The position numbers and the translations under genes are program-made. From UMGS1002 sp050946195 (GTDB lineage Bacteria; Bacillota; Clostridia; Oscillospirales; CAG-272), in assembly GCA_050946195.1 (NCBI GenBank), contig JBMNUI010000001.1:1-64000 (forward strand): a stretch of DNA of 64,000 bases, in the 5' to 3' direction. This document shows, piece by piece, positions 16,834 through 24,702 of this stretch (position 1 is its first letter; every line of letters starts with the position of its first letter). The notes beneath the pieces were generated by a model that searched no databases, was not told the origin of the DNA, and saw nothing but the letters and a program-made list of their open reading frames with translations.

Positions 16834-18216
16834 ATGGCAAGTGAAAAGCTTTGGGCCGGGCTCACGGCGGGCAGGCCGGAGCGTGCGGCTGACGACTTCA
16901 ACTCGTCAATTCGCTTTGACTGCCGGATGTTCAGGCAGGATATTGCCGGCTCAAAGGCGCACGCGGCCATGCTCGCACAGCAGGGATTAATCTCACAGGA
17001 TGAATATCAGAAGATAAAAAGCGGACTTGAGGGTATTCTTGCCGACCTTGAGGCAGGGAAGCTTGAGTTTGACCCGCAGGCCGAGGACATACACATGTTC
17101 GTCGAGGCCGAGCTGACCCGGCGGATTGGGGAGGCCGGGAAAAAGCTGCACACCGCGCGCAGCAGAAACGACCAGGTAGCGCTTGACCTGCGGATGTACC
17201 TGAGAGATGAGGCCGGAGAGATAATAAGCCATATCAAACGGCTGATGAGAGCGATACTCGCGCAGGCCGAGGCAAACACCGACGTGATTATGCCGAGCTA
17301 CACACACCTGCAGCGCGCCCAGCCGGTTGTCTTTGCACATCACATTCTTGCATATACGAGCATGCTCAAGCGGGATATTGACCGGATTTGTGATGCTACA
17401 GGGCGCATGAATTACTCGCCGCTCGGCTCCTGTGCGCTTGCCGGAACGACATATGACATCGACCGCGAGATGACGGCAGAGCTGCTCGGGTTCTCGGGAA
17501 TAATCAGAAACAGCATTGACGGCGTGTCCGACCGCGATTTCTGCCTTGAGATGATGGGTGCGCTCTCGATACTGATGATGCACCTCTCAAGGCTGTCCGA
17601 GGAGCTGATTCTCTGGTCGTCATGGGAATTTAAGTTCATCGAGCTTGACGACGGCTACACCACCGGCTCCAGCATCATGCCGCAGAAGAAAAACCCCGAC
17701 ATGGCAGAGCTGATACGCGGCAAGACCGGGCGGGTATACGGGAACCTTATCGCGCTGCTGACCACCATGAAGGGTCTGCCGCTTGCCTACAACAAGGATA
17801 TGCAGGAGGACAAGGAAGCGGTCTTTGACAGCATCGACACGGTAAAGGCCTGCCTTGGCATCATGGCGCCGATGGTCGCGACAATGAAGGTCAACCGAGA
17901 GCGGATGCACGCAGCGGCGCAGGAGGGCTTTATTAACGCCACCGACCTGGCCGACTACCTTACAAAGCGCGGCCTGCCCTTCAGGTCCGCATACAGAACC
18001 GTCGGGGAAATAGTCGCCTATGCGATAAAGAACAAAAAGGTGCTCGAGACTCTGACGCTTGAGGAGTATAAATCCTTCAGCGATTTGTTGGAAGCAGACC
18101 TTTATTCTGAAATTGACCTTTCAAATTGTGTTGCCAGGCGGATATCGGCCGGAGGGACCGGACCCGATTCGGTCGCGGCACAGATAAAATGGCTCAGGGA
18201 GTATCTTCGCGAATGA
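16834..18216 (+). CDS. argH: Argininosuccinate lyase
   Basis: 460 residues from the ATG at 16834, chosen because AAAGGA stands 10 nt upstream and the usual length is about 460; the open frame extends 15 codons into the repeat. Splits argininosuccinate into arginine and fumarate. The fumarase/lyase signature GSSIMPQKKNPDMAELIRGK is complete, with TARSRNDQ and SYTHLQRAQPVVFAHH also present. Its stop overlaps the argC start as ATGA. The leader comes from a repeat element, which is unusual. Confidence 0.95.
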   Translation: MASEKLWAGLTAGRPERAADDFNSSIRFDCRMFRQDIAGSKAHAAMLAQQGLISQDEYQKIKSGLEGILADLEAGKLEFDPQAEDIHMFVEAELTRRIGEAGKKLHTARSRNDQVALDLRMYLRDEAGEIISHIKRLMRAILAQAEANTDVIMPSYTHLQRAQPVVFAHHILAYTSMLKRDIDRICDATGRMNYSPLGSCALAGTTYDIDREMTAELLGFSGIIRNSIDGVSDRDFCLEMMGALSILMMHLSRLSEELILWSSWEFKFIELDDGYTTGSSIMPQKKNPDMAELIRGKTGRVYGNLIALLTTMKGLPLAYNKDMQEDKEAVFDSIDTVKACLGIMAPMVATMKVNRERMHAAAQEGFINATDLADYLTKRGLPFRSAYRTVGEIVAYAIKNKKVLETLTLEEYKSFSDLLEADLYSEIDLSNCVARRISAGGTGPDSVAAQIKWLREYLRE

Positions 18217-19142
18217 AAAAGATTTTTATTGACGGAGAAGCCGGCACGACCGGCCTGAGAATACACAAGCGCCTCTCGGAGAGAAGCGACATACAGCTGC
18301 TTGCAATAAAACCCGAGTTAAGAAAAGACCCTGCCGAGCGGGCAAAACTGCTCAACGAAGCAGATGTTGCATTCCTATGCCTGCCCGACGCTGCGGCGGT
18401 CGAAGCGGTGGCGCTGGTCGAAAATCCCAACACCGTGATAATCGACGCCTCAACCGCACACCGGACCTCCCCCGGCTGGGCATACGGCTTTCCCGAACTG
18501 TCAGAGCGACACTTCGAGGCTATAAGAAAATCAAAGCGGATTGCGGTGCCGGGCTGCCACGCTGCCGGTTTCATCGCGCTTGTCTATCCCCTGATTGAGG
18601 CTGGCATACTGCCGAAGGACAAGAGGCTGACCTGCTTTTCGCTGACCGGCTACTCGGGCGGCGGCAATAAGATGATAGCCGGGTACGAAGCCGAGGGCCG
18701 CGCGCCCGAACTTGACTTCCCGCAGGTTTATGCCATCGAGCAGTGCCACAAACACCTGAAGGAAATGATGGCGATATCCGGGCTTGAGAAGGCGCCGCAT
18801 TTTTCGCCGATTGTAGCCGATTACTACAGCGGCATGCTGGTGACAATCCCGCTTTTTGCCGAAATGCTGAGCGATGCCGATGTGTCTGACATCATAAAGA
18901 TATATAAAAAGAAGTATAATGGCGAAATTGTACGGTATTGTGATGCGATTGACAAGGCCGGCTTCGTGTCGAGCGGGGCGCTTTCGGGATTCGATTATAT
19001 GAACATATGTGTCATGGGCAACGAGGACAGAATAACACTATGTGCCCAGTTTGACAATCTCGGAAAGGGCGCCTCGGGCTCTGCGGTCGAGTGCATGAAC
19101 ATCGTGCTCGGACTTGACCCCAAAACCGGGCTTGTACTGTGA
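18213..19142 (+). CDS. argC: N-acetyl-gamma-glutamyl-phosphate reductase, type 2
   Basis: 309 residues from the ATG at 18213 (4-nt overlap with argH). KIFIDGEAGTTGLRI is the nucleotide-binding start typical of the shorter type 2 ArgC, and AVPGCHAAGFIALVYPLIEAG holds the catalytic Cys. Reduces N-acetylglutamyl phosphate to the semialdehyde with NADPH. Type 2 enzymes are about 30 residues shorter than type 1. The 85 bp to argJ have no clear promoter, so cotranscription is likely. Confidence 0.93.
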   Translation: MKKIFIDGEAGTTGLRIHKRLSERSDIQLLAIKPELRKDPAERAKLLNEADVAFLCLPDAAAVEAVALVENPNTVIIDASTAHRTSPGWAYGFPELSERHFEAIRKSKRIAVPGCHAAGFIALVYPLIEAGILPKDKRLTCFSLTGYSGGGNKMIAGYEAEGRAPELDFPQVYAIEQCHKHLKEMMAISGLEKAPHFSPIVADYYSGMLVTIPLFAEMLSDADVSDIIKIYKKKYNGEIVRYCDAIDKAGFVSSGALSGFDYMNICVMGNEDRITLCAQFDNLGKGASGSAVECMNIVLGLDPKTGLVL

Positions 19143-19227
19143 ATTTACATCACAAAATGAAAAATGCTTAAAAATCTGACAAGTCTTTAATAAAAATAAT
19201 AACGAAATAATCGGAGTATTTGCACAA

Positions 19228-20439
19228 ATGAAGATGATTGACGGCGGCGTCTGCGCCGCCCGGGGTTTTACGGCAAGCGGCATTCACTGCGGAATCCGTA
19301 AAAACCGCACTAAGCGTGACCTTGCCCTGATATTCAGTGAGAAACTCGCTTCGGCTGCCGCGGTTTACACCACGAATCTGGTTTGTGGCGCGCCGATAAC
19401 CGTAACAAAACAGAACATATCCGACGGGTATGCGCAGGCAATAATCTGCAACAGCGGCAACGCCAACACCTGCAACAAAGACGGAGTTGAAATAGCCAAT
19501 GAAACCTGCCGGCTGCTGGCTCGCGAGCTCGGCATATCCGAAAAGGACGTGATTGTGGCCTCTACCGGTGTAATAGGTCAAAAACTTGACATTACCCCGA
19601 TAAAAGAGGGCATACCCGCGCTGGTAAAGTCGCTCGGTAAAAACAGCTCGAATGCCGCCGAGGGGATAATGACGACCGACACCACAAAAAAGGAGGTCGC
19701 GGTCGAGTTTGAGTTAGGCGGGAAAGTCTGCCGGATGGGTGGTATCGCCAAGGGCTCGGGCATGATTCACCCCAATATGGCAACAATGTTGGTCTTTATA
19801 ACCACCGACGTAACGATTTCGCCGGCGATGCTTCAAAAAGCCCTCTCGGAAGATGTCAAAAACACTTTTAATATGATAAGCATAGACGGCGACACCTCGA
19901 CCAACGACATGGTCGCCATACTTGCCAACGGCATGGCGGGCAATCCCGAAATTCTCGACGAAGGCGAAGATTTTGAAACCTTCAAAAAGGCGCTGGGTGC
20001 CGTGACGCTGCCGCTGTGCAGAATGATTGCAGCCGACGGCGAGGGAGCCACAAAGCTGCTTGAATGCCGGGTTACAGGAGCCGCCGACGAGGAGACCGCC
20101 CGGGTTGTGGCCAGAAGCGTTATATCCTCAACGCTTGTCAAGGCTGCGATGTTCGGGGCGGATGCCAACTTCGGGCGCGTGCTCTGCGCCATAGGCTACA
20201 GCGGTGAGCAGGTTGACGTGAATAAAATTGACGTCTCGTTTTCATCTGTTGCAGGGACGGTCAAGGTCTGTGAGGACGGCGCCGCAGTCGATTTCTCCGA
20301 GGAGAAGGCCAAGGCGGTTTTGCTAAAAAAAGAAATAAACATTTTGATTGACCTAAAGAGCGGCGGCGCCGGGGCGGTTGCCTGGGGCTGCGACCTCACA
20401 TATGATTATGTCAAAATCAACGGTGCCTACAGGACTTAA
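19228..20439 (+). CDS. argJ: Bifunctional ornithine acetyltransferase / N-acetylglutamate synthase
   Basis: 403 residues. Transfers acetyl from N-acetylornithine to glutamate, recycling the acetyl group; the family self-cleaves. The cleavage site is KGSGMIHPNMATMLVF, with the Thr of ATML as new N-terminal nucleophile. VVASTGVIGQKLDI and ANFGRVLCAIGYSG are also conserved. The opening DGGVCAARGFTASGIHCGIR fits ArgJ. The presence of argJ explains the absence of argA/argE here. argB follows after 13 bp. Confidence 0.95.
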   Translation: MKMIDGGVCAARGFTASGIHCGIRKNRTKRDLALIFSEKLASAAAVYTTNLVCGAPITVTKQNISDGYAQAIICNSGNANTCNKDGVEIANETCRLLARELGISEKDVIVASTGVIGQKLDITPIKEGIPALVKSLGKNSSNAAEGIMTTDTTKKEVAVEFELGGKVCRMGGIAKGSGMIHPNMATMLVFITTDVTISPAMLQKALSEDVKNTFNMISIDGDTSTNDMVAILANGMAGNPEILDEGEDFETFKKALGAVTLPLCRMIAADGEGATKLLECRVTGAADEETARVVARSVISSTLVKAAMFGADANFGRVLCAIGYSGEQVDVNKIDVSFSSVAGTVKVCEDGAAVDFSEEKAKAVLLKKEINILIDLKSGGAGAVAWGCDLTYDYVKINGAYRT

Positions 20440-20452
20440 AGGAGGCAGGGCA

Positions 20453-21319
20453 ATGACCGACATTGATAACTTCAAGCGCGCAGAGGTGCTCACACAGGCG
20501 CTGCCGTATATCCAGAAGTACTATAACAAGATAATAGTCGTCAAATATGGCGGGAATGCCATGCTCAACGAGGACTTAAAGCGCCAGGTCATGGACGATA
20601 TAATCCTGCTCGGGCTGATAGGCGTCAAGGTTGTTGTGGTGCACGGCGGCGGCCCCGAGATTACCGAGGTGCTTGATAAATTCGGCAAGAAATCTGTATT
20701 TATCGACGGCCTACGCGTGACCGACAGGGAATCCGCCGAAATCGTTCAGATGGTGCTGGCCGGCAAGGTCAACAAAAATCTGGTCAACCTGCTTCAGACC
20801 AAGGGCGGCAATGCAATTGGCATCTGCGGCATTGACGGCCGGCTGATTGAAGCCAGACGGCGCGACGAGGTGCACGGCTTTGTCGGCGAGATTACCCGGG
20901 TCAACGTAAAGCCGATTATAGACCTGCTCCAAAACGGCTACATCCCGGTGGTCTCGACGGTGGGCTGCGACAAGGAAGGGAATATATACAACATCAACGC
21001 CGACACCGCTGCGGCATATATCGCCGGGGCGATGAAAGCCGAGCGCCTCATGACCCTGACTGATATCGCCGGGGTGCTGCGTGACGTGAACGACCCGTCC
21101 TCGCTTATTAAATTTATGAATGTAAACGAAGCAAAGGAAATGATAAAAAGCGGAGCCGTGTCGGGCGGCATGATTCCTAAAATCCAGTGCTGCATTGACG
21201 CTATCGAGCTTGGAGTCAGCCGGGTCACCATCATCGACGGGCGGGTGCCCCATTCGCTGCTCATCGAGATGCTGACCGACGAGGGCGCCGGAACCATGAT
21301 AGCCGCCGATGACGAGTAA
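20453..21319 (+). CDS. argB: Acetylglutamate kinase
   Basis: 288 residues from the ATG at 20453, chosen because GGAGG stands 7 nt upstream. Amino-acid kinase fold: VVKYGGNAML, VVHGGGPEI and MIPKIQCCIDAIELGVSRV are the conserved glycine-rich and Lys-containing motifs. Phosphorylates N-acetylglutamate. An N-terminal helix (EVLTQALPYIQKYYNKIIVV) of the kind seen in arginine-inhibited hexameric enzymes is present, so feedback by arginine is plausible. 22 bp before argD. Confidence 0.95.
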   Translation: MTDIDNFKRAEVLTQALPYIQKYYNKIIVVKYGGNAMLNEDLKRQVMDDIILLGLIGVKVVVVHGGGPEITEVLDKFGKKSVFIDGLRVTDRESAEIVQMVLAGKVNKNLVNLLQTKGGNAIGICGIDGRLIEARRRDEVHGFVGEITRVNVKPIIDLLQNGYIPVVSTVGCDKEGNIYNINADTAAAYIAGAMKAERLMTLTDIAGVLRDVNDPSSLIKFMNVNEAKEMIKSGAVSGGMIPKIQCCIDAIELGVSRVTIIDGRVPHSLLIEMLTDEGAGTMIAADDE

Positions 21320-21341
21320 GTAAGCGGGGGAAGAGAGCCAT

Positions 21342-22505
21342 ATGGATATAATTGCAAAGGATCATGAGTATATCGCCGCTACATACGACCGCTTTCCGCT
21401 CAGAATTGTCCGCGGGAAGGGCGCGCTGGTCTACGACGAGCAGGGAAACGAGTATATCGACCTGGGCAGCGGGATTGCGGTCAACTCCTTCGGGGTGAGT
21501 GACGATGAATGGGTTGAGGCAGTCACAAAACAACTAAAAACCTGCCAGCATACCTCAAATTTATTCTATAGCGACCCGTGCGTCCTGCTTGCAGAGAAAC
21601 TCTGTGAAATCTCGGGAATGAAGAAGGTCTTCTTTTCAAACTCGGGGGCCGAAGCTAATGAGTGCGCAATCAAAGCCGCAAGGAAATATGCGGCGGCAAA
21701 ATACGGCACTGAAAGATATAATATTATCACGCTGAAAAACAGTTTTCATGGCCGCACGATAACCACTCTGGCCGCCACCGGGCAGGAGACTTTCCATACT
21801 GATTACCGGCCGCTCACCCCCGGATTTATTTATGTCGATGCCGGCGACCTTAATTCAATCGAGGAGCAGGCAAAGACCGGCAGGGTCGCGGCGGTGATGT
21901 TTGAGCTGATTCAGGGCGAGGGCGGAGTTTTGCCTCTTCCGCAGGATTTTGTCAGCGGTATTTCCCAGATTGCCGCCGAATACGGGCTTCTCATGATTGT
22001 TGACGAGGTGCAGACCGGCTGCGGGCGTACCGGAGAGTATTTTGCCTACATGAATTACGGCATCACCCCGGATATAGTCACCTTAGCCAAAGGGCTTGGC
22101 GGCGGGCTGCCGATAGGTGCGACGCTGCTCGGCGAAAAAGTGAAGGATGTCCTCACCCCCGGCTCGCATGGCTCGACCTTCGGCGGCAATCCGGTGGTAT
22201 GCGCCGGGTCGCTGAATATTTTATCGAGAATAAATAAAAACCTACTTGACAAAGTTAAGGAAAAATCGGATTATATTATGAAGGAGCTTCGCGGCGCTCC
22301 GGGGGTTGAGAATATCACCGGTATGGGGTTGATGGTAGGCATTAAAACTGCAAAGCCGACCGCCGAGGTCATCAGAAGATGCCGCGAGATGGGTGTCATA
22401 GTTATCAAGGCCAAAAACAAAGTCAGGCTGCTGCCGCCGCTGAACATCCCTGAGGATTTGTTGAAGAAGGCAGTAGCTGTGATAAAAGCGGCCTGTGCAG
22501 AATAG
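21342..22505 (+). CDS. argD: Acetylornithine aminotransferase
   Basis: 387 residues, class III PLP transaminase. FFSNSGAEANECAIKAARKY is the cofactor-phosphate region, VDEVQTGCGRTGEYFAY holds the PLP-pairing Asp, and LAKGLGGGLPIGATL the Schiff-base Lys. Makes N-acetylornithine from the semialdehyde and glutamate; in DAP pathways the same fold can also serve LL-DAP steps. Located between argB and argF in the same operon. Confidence 0.94.
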   Translation: MDIIAKDHEYIAATYDRFPLRIVRGKGALVYDEQGNEYIDLGSGIAVNSFGVSDDEWVEAVTKQLKTCQHTSNLFYSDPCVLLAEKLCEISGMKKVFFSNSGAEANECAIKAARKYAAAKYGTERYNIITLKNSFHGRTITTLAATGQETFHTDYRPLTPGFIYVDAGDLNSIEEQAKTGRVAAVMFELIQGEGGVLPLPQDFVSGISQIAAEYGLLMIVDEVQTGCGRTGEYFAYMNYGITPDIVTLAKGLGGGLPIGATLLGEKVKDVLTPGSHGSTFGGNPVVCAGSLNILSRINKNLLDKVKEKSDYIMKELRGAPGVENITGMGLMVGIKTAKPTAEVIRRCREMGVIVIKAKNKVRLLPPLNIPEDLLKKAVAVIKAACAE

Positions 22506-22515
22506 GAGGGCGACA

Positions 22516-23505
22516 ATGGTTAATCTTACCGGAAGGAACTTTATCACGCTCCTTGACTTTACCCCCGAGGAGATACTGGGCCTTCTTGACCTTGCCGCAG
22601 AATTTAAGGCAAAGAAAAAGGCCGGCATACCCCACAGACTTTGCGAAGGTAAGAACATCGCCCTGATTTTCGAGAAAACCAGCACCCGTACCCGCTGCAG
22701 CTTTGAGGTAGCCGCCTACGACCTCGGTATGAACGTCACCTACCTTGACCCGCAGGGTTCGCAAATAGGCAAAAAGGAGAGCATTGCCGACACGGCGCGC
22801 GTGCTCGGCAGGCTTTATGACGGAATCGAGTACCGCGGTTTTGAGCAGTCGATAGTCGAGGAGATAGCAAAATATGCCGGCGTGCCGGTCTGGAACGGGC
22901 TTACCAATGAATTTCACCCGACACAGGTGCTCGCCGACATGCTCACAATAAAAGAGCATTTCGGATATCTTAAGGGACTGAATATGGTCTATTTCGGCGA
23001 CGCACGCTATAACATGGGCAACTCGCTCATGGTGGGCTGCGCAAAACTCGGGCTGAACTTCACGGCCGCCGCCCCCGCCGAATATTTCCCCTCAAAAGAG
23101 CTGACAGAGAAGTGCAGGGAAATAGCCCGCGCCACCGGAGCTAAGCTGAATTTCATTTCAGACCCCGAGGAAGCTGCGCGCGGGGCACAGATTGTCTACA
23201 CCGACGTCTGGCTGTCAATGGGCGAGCCCGAGTCGGCTTGGGGCGAGAGAATAAAGGCGTTGCTCCCATATCAGGTAAACGGCAAAATCATGAGCCTGGC
23301 CGACCCGGAGGCGATTTTCATGCACTGCCTGCCGGCTTATCACGACAGGAAAACTATTATCGGCCGGGAAATCGGCGAGAAATACGGGCTTTGCGGACTT
23401 GAGGTTACAGACGAGGTCTTTGAGAGTCGACGGTCGGTGGTGTTTGAGCAGGCCGAGAACAGGATGCACACCATAAAAGCCGTAATGGCGGCGACGCTGA
23501 TCTGA
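22516..23505 (+). CDS. argF: Ornithine carbamoyltransferase
   Basis: 329 residues from the ATG at 22516 (GGAGGG 5 nt upstream; the open frame begins 7 codons earlier inside the argD end). Carbamoyl-phosphate motif STRTRCSFEVAA, FHPTQVLADMLTI and the ornithine-binding HCLPAYHD are intact. Makes citrulline from ornithine and carbamoyl phosphate, the latter supplied by carAB just downstream. Homotrimer expected, cytoplasmic. Confidence 0.95.
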   Translation: MVNLTGRNFITLLDFTPEEILGLLDLAAEFKAKKKAGIPHRLCEGKNIALIFEKTSTRTRCSFEVAAYDLGMNVTYLDPQGSQIGKKESIADTARVLGRLYDGIEYRGFEQSIVEEIAKYAGVPVWNGLTNEFHPTQVLADMLTIKEHFGYLKGLNMVYFGDARYNMGNSLMVGCAKLGLNFTAAAPAEYFPSKELTEKCREIARATGAKLNFISDPEEAARGAQIVYTDVWLSMGEPESAWGERIKALLPYQVNGKIMSLADPEAIFMHCLPAYHDRKTIIGREIGEKYGLCGLEVTDEVFESRRSVVFEQAENRMHTIKAVMAATLI

Positions 23506-23510
23506 ATACC

Positions 23511-23556
23511 ATTGAAAGATGAGTCACTGCCATTTGGCAAACGCTCATCTTTCAAT
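23511..23556. repeat. Perfect 13-bp inverted repeat between argF and carA
   Basis: ATTGAAAGATGAG (23511-23523) pairs exactly with 23544-23556; the loop contains a second small stem, TGCC/GGCA. No T-run follows on either strand, so it is not a plain terminator. It may be an RNA structure that protects or attenuates transcript ends before carA. Confidence 0.55.
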
Positions 23557-23634
23557 ATGCAAAAAACTCATTTTGGGTTGGTCAAGTCCGGCGGCAATGG
23601 TAGATTCGTGCCGTCGGGGAAAGGATAAAAAAGA

Positions 23635-24702
23635 ATGAAAAGAGCTTATTTGGTGCTGGAGGACGGAACGGTTTTCCCGGGCGAGAAGTTCGGCGCGGAT
23701 ACCGAAAATGTCGGCGAGCTGGTCTTTACCACCAACATTTGCGGCTACATCGAGACACTCACCGACCCGAGCTACTATGGGCAGATCGTACTGCAGACCT
23801 TCCCGCTCATCGGCAATTACGGTATCATCGAGGAAGACTTTGAAGGTTCCTGCTGCGTGCGCGGCTATGTCGTGCGCGAGTGGTGCGATTTCCCGTCAAA
23901 CTTCCGCTGCCAGTATGACCTTGACAAGTTCCTCAAAGACCACAATGTTGTCGGGCTGTGCAGTATTGACACCCGGCAGGTGACAAGAATCATACGCAAG
24001 CATGGGGTCATGAACGCGGCTATCTGCGACAGTGTCCCCGAGGACCTCTATTTTATCAAAAACTACAGAATAAAAGACGCCGTGCTGAATGTGAGCCGCC
24101 GGGAAAAGACGGTCTACCCGGCAGAAAACGAAAAATACAGGGTTGCCCTGATTGACCACGGCGCCAAAAACTACATTATAAAATCCCTGCAGCTCCGAGG
24201 ATGCAGCGTAACCGTGTTTCCTGCAACGACATCGGCCGAGGAGATTCTGGCCTTTTGTCCCGATGGTCTGGTGCTGCCCAACGGTCCCGGTGACCCGGCA
24301 GAAAACAAGTACCAGATAAAGCAGCTTGAAAAATTACTCGGCAGGCTACCGATATTCGGCATCTGCCTCGGCCACCAGTTGTTGGCGCTTGCAGCAGGGA
24401 GCAGGACGATTAAGCTGAAATACGGCCACCGCGGGGCAAACCAGCCGGTTCGCGACCTTTTTGGTACCCGGACCTATATAACAAGCCAAAACCACGGCTA
24501 TGCCGTCGACAATTCAAGTATAAAATGCGGGGTGCTGATGTTCCAGAACGCCAACGACGGCACCTGCGAAGGGATAGATTACCCCGACCTGAAAGCCATC
24601 TCGGTCCAGTTTCACCCCGAGGCAAGCGCCGGGCCGCTTGACACCTCGTTTTTGTTCGACCGGTTTACCAGGATGATGGATGCGGAAGGGGGAAGCAGGT
24701 AA
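23635..24702 (+). CDS. carA: Carbamoyl-phosphate synthase small subunit
   Basis: 355 residues. The N-terminal CarA domain (AYLVLEDGTVFPGEKFGA) is followed by a class I glutaminase with nucleophile GICLGHQLLALA and the His-Glu of VQFHPEASAGP. Releases ammonia from glutamine for CarB. The stop and the carB start share one base (TAATG), so subunits are probably made in a fixed ratio. Its position in the arg operon points to the arginine-dedicated form. Confidence 0.94.
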   Translation: MKRAYLVLEDGTVFPGEKFGADTENVGELVFTTNICGYIETLTDPSYYGQIVLQTFPLIGNYGIIEEDFEGSCCVRGYVVREWCDFPSNFRCQYDLDKFLKDHNVVGLCSIDTRQVTRIIRKHGVMNAAICDSVPEDLYFIKNYRIKDAVLNVSRREKTVYPAENEKYRVALIDHGAKNYIIKSLQLRGCSVTVFPATTSAEEILAFCPDGLVLPNGPGDPAENKYQIKQLEKLLGRLPIFGICLGHQLLALAAGSRTIKLKYGHRGANQPVRDLFGTRTYITSQNHGYAVDNSSIKCGVLMFQNANDGTCEGIDYPDLKAISVQFHPEASAGPLDTSFLFDRFTRMMDAEGGSR

